Below, one piece after another: positions 8,285 through 17,509 of a stretch of DNA of 64,000 bases. Made by a program: the position numbers and the translations under genes. Each line of letters starts with the position of its first letter. The first letter of the stretch is position 1. The stretch covers positions 155,234-219,233 of the forward strand of contig NZ_JTEV01000010.1 in the NCBI RefSeq assembly GCF_000786105.1, read 5' to 3'. The notes below the pieces were generated by a model. It did not search any database. It was not told the DNA's origin and saw nothing but the letters and a program-made list of their open reading frames with translations. This stretch comes from Bdellovibrio sp. ArHS (GTDB lineage: Bacteria; Bdellovibrionota; Bdellovibrionia; Bdellovibrionales; Bdellovibrionaceae).

Positions 8285-8749
8285 TTATATACCGGCTTGG
8301 CCCACGAGATAAGCAGCTCGTTGCAAAGCCGGATTCACCAGAATCTCGCTGAGATTCCAGGTAATACCATCTTCTTTATTTAAGATCTGATGAAGGACAA
8401 TCAACATGTCTTCGCTGGTAACGATACCAACAACTTCGTCTTTCTTAGTGATGAGAAAGGCCGAGACCTTTTCTTCGATCATCCCATCGACGACGTCGGC
8501 GATCGGAGTTTCAATGTCAAAAGTCTTTATCGGAGAAGTCATTAATGTGTCGACGCTCACCTCCGCAGACGGGGCGCGAATCAGATCCCGGTCTGAAAGC
8601 ATGCCGACAATGTAGTCTTCTTGTTCATCCATCACTGGCAAATGCCGAATCCAATAATTGGCCATGAGCCGTTGCGCTTCCGCCGCTGAGGCAGTTCTCG
8701 ACACAGTAATCAGCTTTTTAGTCATGTGATCTTTCAATACAAGTTTCAC
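8285..8749 (-). CDS. CBS-domain pair protein
   Basis: A 154-residue protein made almost entirely of two CBS repeats (about residues 5-60 and 70-125), which in other proteins bind adenosyl ligands such as AMP or ATP and act as energy sensors. Typical segments are LMANYWIRHLPVMDEQEDYIVGMLSDRDL in the first repeat and VSAFLITKKDEVVGIVTSEDML in the second. It starts with GTG at 8749, supported by AAGGAGGT upstream. It lacks an effector domain, so it probably regulates a partner protein. It diverges from mraY across 204 AT-rich bases. Confidence 0.85.
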   Translation of the reverse strand: MKLVLKDHMTKKLITVSRTASAAEAQRLMANYWIRHLPVMDEQEDYIVGMLSDRDLIRAPSAEVSVDTLMTSPIKTFDIETPIADVVDGMIEEKVSAFLITKKDEVVGIVTSEDMLIVLHQILNKEDGITWNLSEILVNPALQRAAYLVGQAGI

Positions 8750-8803
8750 AACGGACCTCCTTCATCACTTTTAAAGTTTATCATTTCTATTTGTTTATAA
8801 CAT

Positions 8804-8818
8804 GATATGTGTCATATC
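8804..8818. promoter_or_regulatory. GATATG-TGT-CATATC dyad upstream of mraY and the CBS gene
   Basis: A perfect 6-3-6 inverted repeat in the AT-rich region between the divergent CBS-domain gene and mraY. It could be an operator for either promoter. No clear -35/-10 pair could be assigned in the region. Confidence 0.3.
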
Positions 8819-8953
8819 TCATAAGATTGATAAAACACCAATGAAATCAATAAGTTATTAACTTTCCCTTGCTTTTACAAAGAGGTTCATGCTAAACCCT
8901 TTAAGTTCCTAGGAAATTTAAATTTATAAGTCACAACAGAGGATACTTTCAGC

Positions 8954-10030
8954 ATGCTTTACCAATGGCTTTATTCGATGGCGGATCAGTTTTCGCCTCT
9001 GAATGTTTTCAGGTACTTGACCGTCCGTACGTTCATCTCGTTCTTCACAGCTTTTCTGTTGTGCTGGATGTGGGGGCCGCATTTTATTCGTCGTTTGCAG
9101 ATGAAGCACTTTGGTCAGTCCATTCGTGACGATGGACCACAAACGCATAAGAAAAAAGCCGGCACGCCGACAATGGGCGGGGGGCTGATTCTTCTATCAA
9201 CCTTGGTTCCTTGTTTGTTGTGGGTGGATATGATGAATCCCTTGGTTTGGGGTGTTCTGATTATCACTTGGGGCTTTGGTTTGATTGGTTATATGGATGA
9301 CTGGCTCAAAGTGAGTAAGAAAAACACCAAAGGACTTTCGGGCAAGATTCGTTTGGCCGGAGAGTTTTTGATCAGTGGCGGCGTCGTGGCTCTGTTGGTG
9401 CATTATCATGGATTGAGCACGGCGGTGACGGTGCCTTTCATTAAATCCATCTCTTTGGATTTAGGTTATTTCTATATCGTTTTTGCGTCTTTGGTTATCG
9501 TGGGCACAGCCAATGCGGTGAATTTGACGGACGGCCTTGATGGCTTGGCGATTGTACCGGTCATGATTTCCGCCGCAACTCTGGGCTTATTTGCCTATGT
9601 AACGGGGCACTTTTCCATCGCCAATTATCTGCAGATTCCTCACGTTGTGGGCGCGGGTGAGTTGACTCCGGTCGCGGCGACGATTGTTGCTGCAGGAATG
9701 GGATTTTTGTGGTTTAACGCCTATCCCGCGCAAGTGTTCATGGGGGATGTCGGATCTTTGTCATTGGGAGGTTTCCTAGGGACGATGGCCGTGATCACTC
9801 AAAATGAACTTTTGATGGTGCTTTTGGGCGGGGTTTTCGTGGTAGAGGCGTTGTCCGTTATCACCCAGGTGATCTCTTTTAAAATGACGGGAAAGCGCGT
9901 TTTCAAAATGGCGCCGATCCATCATCACTTTGAATTAGGTGGTCTAACGGAAACGAAAATCATCGTGCGTTTCTGGATCATCTCTATTTTGCTGGCAGTA
10001 TTAAGTCTATCGACTCTGAAGTTGAGGTAA
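8954..10030 (+). CDS. mraY: phospho-MurNAc-pentapeptide transferase (lipid I synthase)
   Basis: Integral inner-membrane enzyme that transfers phospho-MurNAc-pentapeptide from UDP to undecaprenyl phosphate, giving lipid I. The 358 residues contain about ten membrane helices. Signature segments are [32 protein letters not shown] with the catalytic aspartates, and the histidine cluster [13 protein letters not shown] near the C-terminus. The length is normal for the family. It restarts the dcw series after the interruption beyond murF and is followed 4 bases later by murD, so the two are co-transcribed. Confidence 0.97.
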   Translation: MLYQWLYSMADQFSPLNVFRYLTVRTFISFFTAFLLCWMWGPHFIRRLQMKHFGQSIRDDGPQTHKKKAGTPTMGGGLILLSTLVPCLLWVDMMNPLVWGVLIITWGFGLIGYMDDWLKVSKKNTKGLSGKIRLAGEFLISGGVVALLVHYHGLSTAVTVPFIKSISLDLGYFYIVFASLVIVGTANAVNLTDGLDGLAIVPVMISAATLGLFAYVTGHFSIANYLQIPHVVGAGELTPVAATIVAAGMGFLWFNAYPAQVFMGDVGSLSLGGFLGTMAVITQNELLMVLLGGVFVVEALSVITQVISFKMTGKRVFKMAPIHHHFELGGLTETKIIVRFWIISILLAVLSLSTLKLR

Positions 10031-10034
10031 GAAA

Positions 10035-11423
10035 ATGTATAAAGAGTTTAGCGAATTAAAAGACAAAAGAATTCTTGTCGTCGGCCTTGGAAAAACAGGC
10101 GCGTCTTTGGCGCACTTCCTGACCAAGCACGGGGCACAAGTAACGGTGACCGATCATAAGTCAAAGCCCGAGCTTTCCACCCAGTTAGAACAACTGGGAG
10201 ATTTGCCGATCAAGTTTGAACTGGGTGGTCACAGCCCTAAAACTTTCATCGCTCAGGACTTGGTGGTTTTGTCACCGGGTGTTCCCAGCAATTTGAAAAT
10301 CTTCGACTATGCCAGATCTCAGGGTATTCGCATCACGGGAGAGTTCGAGTTTTCCGCAGGTTTCATTAAAGAGCCGATCATTGGCTTGACTGGAACGAAC
10401 GGGAAAACAACTGTGGCGAAAATCACGGAAGCTATTCTTAAGGAATCCGGCATTAAAACGTGGGTGGGTGGCGCCAACGAAAAGCCGCTGGTGGATTACC
10501 TGCGCTCGGAAGAAAAAGCGCAAGTGGTTATTGCGGAAGTTTCCAGCTTCATGCTGGAACATTGTGACACTTTCAACCCCATGAATATTGTTTTCACGAA
10601 TCTTGCGGAAAACCATTTGGATCGTTATCGCTCGATGGAAGAATACGTGAACGCCAAAAGACGTATTTTCAAAAACACCAATCAGGCGACGACCAGCATC
10701 TTGAATGCGGACGACAACGCTGTGGTGGAATTGGCGCGTGATCCTGCGGTTCAACGCGGGCGAATTTTTTATTTCTCGCGCAAACCCGCTTTAGAACCAC
10801 AAATCATGAATATCGGCGGCGCCGTGAATATTGGTGATGAAATCCGTGTTCGTACGGGTCCTGAAATCGAAACATTCACGATCAAAAACATGAAGATGCG
10901 TGGTAAGCACTCTGTGGAAAATGTTATGGCGGCTATTTTGGCATCGCGTGAACACGGGGCGACTCGTGAAGCGGTCCAAAAAGTCATCGACAGTTTTTCC
11001 GGTCTTCCTCATCGCATTGAGTACGTTCGTAAAGTCGGTGGAGTTCTTTTCTACAATGACTCTAAAGCGACGAACGTTCATGCAGTACTTCGTGCGCTGG
11101 ACACTTTTGATGAAAATGTGATCTTGATCGCGGGTGGTAAAGATACCAACTTGAACTATGAACCTCTGCGCACGGCGGTTAAGAGAAAGGTGAAGACCTT
11201 GATCTTAGTCGGGGAAGCGAAAGAAAGAATCAACCGTGATCTGGGAGACTTCTCTGAAACCTTCCTGATCGGTACTTTCGAGGAGGCGGTTCTGATCGCT
11301 TACCAAAAGTCCAGAATCGGCGACACCGTTCTTCTTTCACCGGGCTGCTCAAGCTTCGATATGTTTGACAGTTTTGAAGAGCGCGGCGATTATTTCAAAG
11401 AAATCGTGAGAAAGTTTCACTGA
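10035..11423 (+). CDS. murD: UDP-MurNAc-L-alanine:D-glutamate ligase
   Basis: Cytoplasmic Mur ligase that adds D-glutamate to UDP-MurNAc-L-Ala. The 462-residue protein has the N-terminal nucleotide-sugar fold VVGLGKTGASLAHFL, the ATP loop G-T-N-G-K-T-T near residue 123, central segments VFTNLAENHLDRY and GLPHRIEYV, then NDSKATN and the C-terminal LLSPGCSSFDMFDSFEERG, which is typical of MurD. It follows mraY with a 4-base gap and a GAGGTAAG ribosome-binding site. Two hairpins lie just downstream, one of them a probable terminator, so expression may partly stop here. Confidence 0.97.
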   Translation: MYKEFSELKDKRILVVGLGKTGASLAHFLTKHGAQVTVTDHKSKPELSTQLEQLGDLPIKFELGGHSPKTFIAQDLVVLSPGVPSNLKIFDYARSQGIRITGEFEFSAGFIKEPIIGLTGTNGKTTVAKITEAILKESGIKTWVGGANEKPLVDYLRSEEKAQVVIAEVSSFMLEHCDTFNPMNIVFTNLAENHLDRYRSMEEYVNAKRRIFKNTNQATTSILNADDNAVVELARDPAVQRGRIFYFSRKPALEPQIMNIGGAVNIGDEIRVRTGPEIETFTIKNMKMRGKHSVENVMAAILASREHGATREAVQKVIDSFSGLPHRIEYVRKVGGVLFYNDSKATNVHAVLRALDTFDENVILIAGGKDTNLNYEPLRTAVKRKVKTLILVGEAKERINRDLGDFSETFLIGTFEEAVLIAYQKSRIGDTVLLSPGCSSFDMFDSFEERGDYFKEIVRKFH

Positions 11424-11458
11424 GGTTTTAGGCCTCAGTCAATACTCATCCATCATTC

Positions 11459-11486
11459 GACCGCCCAAGACGGGCGGTCTTGATTT
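11459..11486 (+). terminator. Rho-independent terminator after murD
   Basis: GACCGCCC (11459-11466) pairs with GGGCGGTC (11472-11479) around a 5-base loop, followed by TTGATTT. A second stem, ACTGAGG/CCTCAGT (11419-11439), overlaps the murD stop codon. Confidence 0.65.
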
Positions 11487-11502
11487 AGCCAGGAGGCTTT
11501 AA

Positions 11503-11871
11503 GTGTTATCGCAACGTCTTTTCATTCTTTTTACGTCTTCAGCTCTTCTTCTTTCCGGCTGTGCCTCTGGAACCTTCAAGGCCCGTCAAGAGCAGCGTGA
11601 AAAGCTTGCCGCGAGCACTGGCATGTATTGTGAATTTGTCAGCGGTGATTTAAATCCGGATTTAGACGTTGAATTGAGCATGCAGATGGCGCGTCGCTGT
11701 GATGCCAATCGCAGTTTCTCAATCACCAACTACAAAAACTCGTCTGATCATAACGGTGTGATTTATTGCTGTGCTTCGACAAAAAGGGGCGCTGTAACTT
11801 CCAAAAAGACCTCAACTCCGGCTCCAAAAACAGAAGTTGAAGATCCCAACGCGGAAGTGATTTCCGAATAA
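11503..11871 (+). CDS. small cysteine-containing lipoprotein
   Basis: A 122-residue exported lipoprotein of unknown function. The signal peptide ends in the lipobox L-L-S-G-C with Cys20; the mature part has further cysteines at Y-C-E-F, R-C-D and an adjacent Y-C-C pair, so disulfide bonding in the periplasm is likely. The last 30 residues are rich in Thr, Ser, Pro and Lys. Translation starts at GTG 11503, supported by AGGAGG upstream. It lies between murD and ftsW in the same direction, behind a terminator. I know no standard dcw member like it. Confidence 0.75.
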   Translation: MLSQRLFILFTSSALLLSGCASGTFKARQEQREKLAASTGMYCEFVSGDLNPDLDVELSMQMARRCDANRSFSITNYKNSSDHNGVIYCCASTKRGAVTSKKTSTPAPKTEVEDPNAEVISE

Positions 11872-11957
11872 GCCGGGTCCAGCTTTTAAAACCTGAAATT
11901 GCAAGTCATAGACGATAAATTGGACTTCTGATTAACTAAAGGTCGGGAGTCCCATTT

Positions 11958-13100
11958 ATGTTGAGATATTTGTCTAGCAGCTTGTTTTTGGCCATCATCA
12001 CACTTTTGGGTATTGGTCTTGTTCAGGTCTACTCTTCCAGTTTTATATTTGCGATCGAATCGTATGGTGACGGACTTTTCTTTTTCAAACGGCAACTGAT
12101 ATTTGCCTTGATCGCCTTCGCTGTTCTGATTGCCACTGTTCACATTCCATTTCGCTATATCGAAAAATACGGATGGGCCTTCTGGTTGCTGGCGACTCTA
12201 GGGGTTCTAGCCACCTACGTTCCCGGTTTGGGTGTCCGTGTGGGCGGTGCTCTTCGCTGGATTCAGTTGCCCTTCGGGATTCGCTTTGAACCTGGTGAAC
12301 TTTTGAAGATCTCTTTCAGTCTTCTTTTTGCAAGCCTTGTCGTCCGCCAGGAAAACTTTTTGGCACGTGTGAAGTGGCATTGGCTGGTCTTGTTCATGAT
12401 CTTCCCTTTGGCTTTGCTTCTGAAACAGCCGGATTTTGGAACTTTCGCGATCATCATGATGGTGGGGGTAACACTGCTGTTCGCATTTGGCTTACAGTGG
12501 AAATACATCATCGCATCTTTTGCGGTTCTGATTCCCGCGTTTTACTTTCTGGTGATGTCTGTTCCATACCGACGAGCGCGCGTTTTGGCCTTTCTTGATC
12601 CTTGGTCAGATCCGGCTCAGAAGGGCTTTCAGGTGATTCAAAGTATGCTGAGCTTTCATTCCGGAGGTTTGACCGGAGCGGGATTGGGGCAGGGACAAGG
12701 AAAACTCTTCTTTTTACCAGAGGCGCACACGGATTTCACGATGGCAGTTCTTGGTGAAGAGATGGGGTTTATCGGGTTCGTCGCGATTTTGGCGTTGTAT
12801 GGATTTGTGGTTTTCCGCGGAATCCAGATCGCGGTCAAAGCTGAGGAGCCTTTTAAAAGAGCGTTGGCTTTGGGTTTATCAGTGACTTTTGGATTGAGTG
12901 TCTTTATCAATGCGGGTGTGGTTATGGGACTTCTTCCGACGAAAGGTTTGACTCTTCCCTTCTTGAGTTACGGTGGAAGTTCTTTGGTTTCATTGTGCTT
13001 CATGTTTGGTCTGATCCTGAATATTGAAAATTCATTTGAGGAAGACAAATTTTCTCGTCGATTCGGATCGCGCTGGACACATTCGAAAGCAAAAACGTAA
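11958..13100 (+). CDS. ftsW: SEDS-family peptidoglycan polymerase FtsW
   Basis: Inner-membrane SEDS glycosyltransferase that polymerises lipid II at the division septum with its partner penicillin-binding protein. The 380 residues form about ten membrane helices. Family segments include GGALRWIQLPFGIRFEPGE, the conserved KQPDFGTF containing the catalytic aspartate region, and the C-terminal LPTKGLTLPFLSYGGSSL. The start at 11958 follows GGGAG. Its usual partner FtsI is not in the window. murG follows after 11 bases. Confidence 0.95.
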   Translation: MLRYLSSSLFLAIITLLGIGLVQVYSSSFIFAIESYGDGLFFFKRQLIFALIAFAVLIATVHIPFRYIEKYGWAFWLLATLGVLATYVPGLGVRVGGALRWIQLPFGIRFEPGELLKISFSLLFASLVVRQENFLARVKWHWLVLFMIFPLALLLKQPDFGTFAIIMMVGVTLLFAFGLQWKYIIASFAVLIPAFYFLVMSVPYRRARVLAFLDPWSDPAQKGFQVIQSMLSFHSGGLTGAGLGQGQGKLFFLPEAHTDFTMAVLGEEMGFIGFVAILALYGFVVFRGIQIAVKAEEPFKRALALGLSVTFGLSVFINAGVVMGLLPTKGLTLPFLSYGGSSLVSLCFMFGLILNIENSFEEDKFSRRFGSRWTHSKAKT

Positions 13101-13111
13101 GAGGACTTGAA

Positions 13112-14188
13112 ATGACTTCCAGTAAAAAAACGATTGTGATCGCGGGTGGTGGAACCGGAGGTCACATTTATCCTGGGATCGCGATCGCGCGAGCCATTCA
13201 GAAATTGGACCCCAGTGTGGAAGTGCATTTTGTGGGGACTGCGACCGGACTAGAAACAAAGATTGTTCCGCGTGAAGGTTTTCCCCTGCACTTGATCGAA
13301 TCCGGTAAATTAAATGTGAAAAGCCCGGTGCAGAAGTTTAAAACTCTTCTGAAGGTGCCAGTGGGTCTTTGGCAATCCGTGCGTTTGTTGGGACAGCTAA
13401 AACCCCTCTACGTGGTCGGGGTGGGGGGATATGCCTCCGGTCCTTTTGTGTTGGCGGCAAGTATTATCGGTTTTAACACGGCTATTTGGGAACCCAATGC
13501 AATGCCGGGAATGGCCAATCGTCTGCTGGCGCGTTTTGTCGACAAGTGTTTTGTTGTGTTTAGCGAAGCGAAGAAATTTTTGAAAAGTGACAATGTCATT
13601 CAAGCGGGCATGCCCATCCGCGAGGAAATCGAAAATGCGCAACGAGACAAGCGCGAAGATGAGAACTTTCATCTTCTTTCTTTCGGTGGAAGCCAAGGGG
13701 CTCGTGCCATAAATAATTGTTTAAGCGATGCGATTCTGGCAGGGGGCGAGTGGGTGCACAATTTGTCTGTCGTTCATCAATTAGGCTCGTTAGATTTCAA
13801 AAATATTTCGGAAAAATATAAAACGGCCCCTTGTCATGTTGAACCGCAGGAGTTCATCTATGACATGCCAAAATACTATCGTTGGGCTGACATCATCGTC
13901 AGTCGTGGCGGTGCCAGTTCTATTGCGGAAGCAGCGGCCTTCGGGATTATTCCAATCATAATTCCTTTGCCGGCTGCCGATAACCATCAGCAAAAGAATG
14001 CTGAAAGTCTTGTGTCGAAAAATGCCGGACGCATGATCTTGCAAAAAGATTTAACTCCCGAAAGATTGATTTCAGAAGTTCAATCTTTAAGAAACGATAA
14101 AGCTTTGCGTGAACAGATGGTTCAGAATATAAAGAACTTCTACATCCCTCAAGCGGCGACCACCATCGCAAAGGAAATCTTGCAATGA
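13112..14188 (+). CDS. murG: lipid II synthase (GlcNAc transferase)
   Basis: Peripheral inner-membrane glycosyltransferase that adds GlcNAc from UDP-GlcNAc to lipid I, giving lipid II. The 358-residue protein shows the N-terminal loop IAGGGTGGHIYPGIAIA, the second glycine motif VVGVGGYASGPF, GGSQGARAIN, and the UDP-binding segment SRGGASSIAEAAAFG ending in PLPAADNHQQKNA. Length and motif order are normal. Its stop overlaps the start of murC by 4 bases (ATGA), implying translational coupling. Confidence 0.97.
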   Translation: MTSSKKTIVIAGGGTGGHIYPGIAIARAIQKLDPSVEVHFVGTATGLETKIVPREGFPLHLIESGKLNVKSPVQKFKTLLKVPVGLWQSVRLLGQLKPLYVVGVGGYASGPFVLAASIIGFNTAIWEPNAMPGMANRLLARFVDKCFVVFSEAKKFLKSDNVIQAGMPIREEIENAQRDKREDENFHLLSFGGSQGARAINNCLSDAILAGGEWVHNLSVVHQLGSLDFKNISEKYKTAPCHVEPQEFIYDMPKYYRWADIIVSRGGASSIAEAAAFGIIPIIIPLPAADNHQQKNAESLVSKNAGRMILQKDLTPERLISEVQSLRNDKALREQMVQNIKNFYIPQAATTIAKEILQ

Positions 14189-15546
14189 AGTTACAACAAG
14201 CCAAATTTCATTTTGTCGGTATCGGGGGCATCGGTATGTGCGGGCTCGCAGAGCTTCTGTATAATATCGGCGCAAAAGTTTCTGGCAGCGACATCGCTGA
14301 CAACACCAACACGGAACGCCTTCGTGAAATCGGAGTGAAAGTCTTTAAAGGTCATCAGGCTTCAAATGTCGGTGACGCCGATGTCGTGGTTTATTCCAGC
14401 GCTATTCAGTACGGAAACCCCGAAATTTCCGAAGCAAGGGCGCGGCAGATACCCTTGATTCCTCGGGCCGAAGCGTTGGCGGAAATCATGCGATTGAAAC
14501 GTGGTGTTGCGGTTGCGGGAACTCACGGTAAGACGACCACCACCTCCATGACTTCAGCGATCTTTTTGGAAGCCAATATGAGTCCGACAATTGTCGTCGG
14601 CGGCCGCTTTGAGCTGATCAAGTCCACCGCCATGTTAGGTTCCGGAGAGTGGCTGGTTGCGGAGGCCGACGAATCGGACGGAAGTTTTCAAAAACTTTCC
14701 CCCGAGATTGCGATCATTACGAACGTCGACTCGGACCACTTGGACCATTATAAAACTTTTGAAAACTTGCAAAAAAGTTTCTATGACTTCGCCTTGAAAG
14801 TTCCTTTTTATGGAAAAGTCATCGCCTGTGGCGATGATCCGGTGATTCGCCAAATTTTCGAAAACTTTCCGAAGCGCATTTTATTTTACGGCTTTGATGA
14901 AAAGAACGATCTTGTGCTTTCGGGACAGCAAGGCAACTATTCCTTGTATCGCGGCGATCGTCTTTTGGGCACTCGTCACCTGGTGGGTGAATTCAGTCTT
15001 AAAGTTCCCGGTCGTCATAACGCCTTGAATGCCACTGCGGGAATTTGCGCCGGTCTTGCCGCCGGAATTCCCTTTGCGACTTGCGCGAAAGGGTTGCAGC
15101 GTTTTGAAGGTGTCGATCGTCGTTTCCACTTCAAAGGTGAAAAACGCGGCATCAAAATTTACGATGATTACGGCCATCACCCCACCGAAGTGCGCGCGGT
15201 TTTGCAGGCCTTCCGAGAAAAATATCCGGGGCAGCGCCTGGTGGTTTTCTTTCAGCCGCATCGTTATTCACGCACACAGCATTGCTGGCATGATTTTACG
15301 ACGGCGTTTAAAGAGGCGGACGCGGTTCTTCTTGCCGATATTTATCCTGCCGGTGAAGCGCCAATTCCAGGTATCAGCAGTGAAAAGTTAGCTTTGGATA
15401 TGAAGCATGCCAACGCGTCTTATTTCCTTCGCGATGACAAAGCGACGCAAAAAGTGTTGGGCCTTTTGAAAGAGGGCGACGTCTTTGTCACGTTGGGTGC
15501 CGGGGATGGATGGAAACTTGGACTGGATGTTTTGAACCAGCTGTAA
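14185..15546 (+). CDS. murC: UDP-MurNAc:L-alanine ligase
   Basis: First Mur ligase of the pathway, joining L-alanine to UDP-MurNAc in the cytoplasm. The 453 residues carry GIGGIGMCGLAELL, the ATP loop G-T-H-G-K-T-T-T-T, NVDSDHLDHY, DYGHHPTEV and the late segment FQPHRYSRT, all typical of MurC. It ends at a strong terminator, so this dcw block stops here. In many genomes murB and ddl come next; here they are replaced by two chemoreceptor genes on the other strand. Confidence 0.97.
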   Translation: MKLQQAKFHFVGIGGIGMCGLAELLYNIGAKVSGSDIADNTNTERLREIGVKVFKGHQASNVGDADVVVYSSAIQYGNPEISEARARQIPLIPRAEALAEIMRLKRGVAVAGTHGKTTTTSMTSAIFLEANMSPTIVVGGRFELIKSTAMLGSGEWLVAEADESDGSFQKLSPEIAIITNVDSDHLDHYKTFENLQKSFYDFALKVPFYGKVIACGDDPVIRQIFENFPKRILFYGFDEKNDLVLSGQQGNYSLYRGDRLLGTRHLVGEFSLKVPGRHNALNATAGICAGLAAGIPFATCAKGLQRFEGVDRRFHFKGEKRGIKIYDDYGHHPTEVRAVLQAFREKYPGQRLVVFFQPHRYSRTQHCWHDFTTAFKEADAVLLADIYPAGEAPIPGISSEKLALDMKHANASYFLRDDKATQKVLGLLKEGDVFVTLGAGDGWKLGLDVLNQL

Positions 15547-15587
15547 AATCAGTTCAGGAAGTGTTTAAAGCCTGGGACCTTTAAAGA

Positions 15588-15618
15588 GGGGCGTCTGACG
15601 AAGAACGCCCCTTTTTTT
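15588..15618 (+). terminator. Rho-independent terminator after murC
   Basis: GGGGCGT (15588-15594) pairs with ACGCCCC (15605-15611), followed by seven T. It closes the ftsW-murG-murC block. Confidence 0.85.
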
Positions 15619-15622
15619 ATTT

Positions 15623-17272
15623 TTACGAAGCATCATTCATGGGCAGTAAGTCTTCGTGCTTTTGAGAAGGCGCCGCCGATTTGCTGGAAACACCTGGTTT
15701 TCGTGCGGAGCTTCTTTTGGGCAAAGAGTCAGAAAACTCCCTATCTTTTTTGATTTTTCCCTCTATGATTTGTGTCAACTCTTGAACCATTGCGTGCATC
15801 TGTTGCGACCTTGCGGAAAGCATTTCTGCATTGGTGGCGCATTGGCCAGCGGCGGAAGCATTTCTCTGTGTGACACGATCCAAGTCATTGATGGACATGT
15901 TGATGGAGGCGACCCCTTGAGCTTGCTCGGTGCTCGCTGTTGAGATTTCAATATTTACCGATGTCAGTTTTTCAATCTGTTGAACGATCTCATTAAGCAT
16001 AGAACCACTGGCCTGAACGACTTCGTGGCCATTTTCTATTTTTTCTACGCTTTCGCGTATAAGGTCCGAAATCTCTTTTGCAGAAGTGGCACTTCGCTGC
16101 GCTAGAGCCCGAACTGCATCGGCAACTACAGCGAAGCCTTTGCCTTGTTCTCCGGCTCGGGCGGCTTCAACGGCAGCATTTAGAGCCAGAAGATTTGTTT
16201 GGAATGCAATGTCGTCAATCACCGTGATGATCTCTTCAATTTTCTTGGAACTCTTTGCGATTTCTCCCATGGAAAAGATTAACTTTTCCACTTCGTCTTT
16301 ACCCGCGCGTGCTTTAGTCTGCGCATCTTCGGCCAGAGTTTTTGCCTCTTTGGTGTGTTCTGCATTCAGTCGGATCATGCTGGACATTTCTTCGGTGGCC
16401 GAGGTCGTTTGCTCGATAGAAGCTGCGGCCGTAGACGCGGCGGCGCTCAAATCTTGCGAGGACTCGGTGATTTCATGGCTGGCCTTGGCGACGCCCGTGC
16501 CGGCTTCCTGAAGTTTTTCAGCAAGACCGGAAAGAGCTTTTAGGGGTTTGTTGAGCATGAGGAAAGAAATTAGAAGAGCGAGGAATGACAGGCCAGACGA
16601 CCAACCCACAATGTACCACGTCGCACTGGTCGCTGCGGCCGTAATCTGAGCTTTGCTGGAGGTGACGGCGAAGCCACCGTGCAGTTTTCCATCAGACCAA
16701 TTTTCCATGGGGTACCCCAGAATGTCTTTGCCGTTCTTCCAAGGTGAATTGGCAGGGTCCCCATGGCAGTTCATGCATCCTTGCGCCTCGCTCAGACGGA
16801 CGGGGCGGTAAACCGTAATGTTGTCTTCGGTCACCGAAGAAATTTCTTTGAGATTGGGATCGGCGGCGAATTTTTTTAAAACGTCCGATTCTTCGGCTGT
16901 CACTTCATTTTTTTCGTTGCGAGGCTCATCGGAAAATACGCGAAAAGTATAACCTTCCTCTGCGGCGCCTTCCGCGCCCACCTGCATCGCCGCGAAGATA
17001 GGAACTTGCTTCAAGATTTTAGTTTTGGCTTCTTTGGAAAGATGACCATCCGGATGTGTCTTCAGAGCATCTTCGATGCTGTTGTCTAAGCCCCCCTGAG
17101 AGGCAATATACGATCGAACGGATTCCAATCGTGATAGAATGGCGCGAGATTTTTCGACGAGCTGTGTTTCACCCTGTTTAGAGATGCGGGATGTAGATAC
17201 CAGTACGGCGGCGGTAGTGCAGATGATACAGGCCAAAAGAATACTCATCATTACCTTGATGTTGAACTTCAT
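15623..17272 (-). CDS. haem-type methyl-accepting chemotaxis protein
   Basis: A 549-residue transmembrane chemoreceptor. An N-terminal membrane helix (about 8-28) is followed by a periplasmic domain of the DUF3365/Tll0287-like kind, with C-M-N-C-H near residues 166-170, a c-type haem attachment motif (CxxCH). A second helix (near 220-240) leads to the cytoplasmic signalling region, with the conserved hairpin tip around [20 protein letters not shown]. No clear HAMP domain is visible. The tail after the signalling domain is basic and Ser/Pro-rich. It would sense redox state or a diatomic gas and signal through CheA. It is a paralogue of the gene at 17510-19039. Confidence 0.85.
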   Translation of the reverse strand: MKFNIKVMMSILLACIICTTAAVLVSTSRISKQGETQLVEKSRAILSRLESVRSYIASQGGLDNSIEDALKTHPDGHLSKEAKTKILKQVPIFAAMQVGAEGAAEEGYTFRVFSDEPRNEKNEVTAEESDVLKKFAADPNLKEISSVTEDNITVYRPVRLSEAQGCMNCHGDPANSPWKNGKDILGYPMENWSDGKLHGGFAVTSSKAQITAAATSATWYIVGWSSGLSFLALLISFLMLNKPLKALSGLAEKLQEAGTGVAKASHEITESSQDLSAAASTAAASIEQTTSATEEMSSMIRLNAEHTKEAKTLAEDAQTKARAGKDEVEKLIFSMGEIAKSSKKIEEIITVIDDIAFQTNLLALNAAVEAARAGEQGKGFAVVADAVRALAQRSATSAKEISDLIRESVEKIENGHEVVQASGSMLNEIVQQIEKLTSVNIEISTASTEQAQGVASINMSINDLDRVTQRNASAAGQCATNAEMLSARSQQMHAMVQELTQIIEGKIKKDREFSDSLPKRSSARKPGVSSKSAAPSQKHEDLLPMNDAS

Positions 17273-17440
17273 GAAACGCTCCTTAGAAAAGTTCTCGATG
17301 AGCTATCTATCGAACAGGCGTTCGGAAATCATGAGTTACAAATTTGCGACGGGTTTAAAGAAAGTTCGCCCCGCTTGCGGGACTTAAGTTTTGTTCTTTG
17401 ATTTTATTGTGCGATTAAATTAATTTAAGGCGATTTTATG

Positions 17441-17478
17441 TAAAAACAAACACGAGTTTGATAGTAAACTCGTGTTTG
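17441..17478 (-). terminator. Rho-independent terminator of the second chemoreceptor gene
   Basis: A 13-bp perfect stem (17447-17459 with 17466-17478) and a 6-base loop; on the minus strand it is followed by TTTTTA. It lies just past the end of the 17510-19039 gene, so the two receptor genes are probably transcribed separately. Confidence 0.75.
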
Positions 17479-17509
17479 ATTATTTCAAAAAAATAACGAT
17501 GGGAATTAT

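Noticed and set aside
10272..10754. 160-residue antisense frame in murD
   Set aside because: Shadow of a well-conserved gene with no start signal.
17273..17420. search for a flagellar sigma-28 promoter before the chemoreceptor genes
   Set aside because: CGATAG-like -10 elements occur before both genes, but no TAAA -35 element sits at the needed 15-base spacing.
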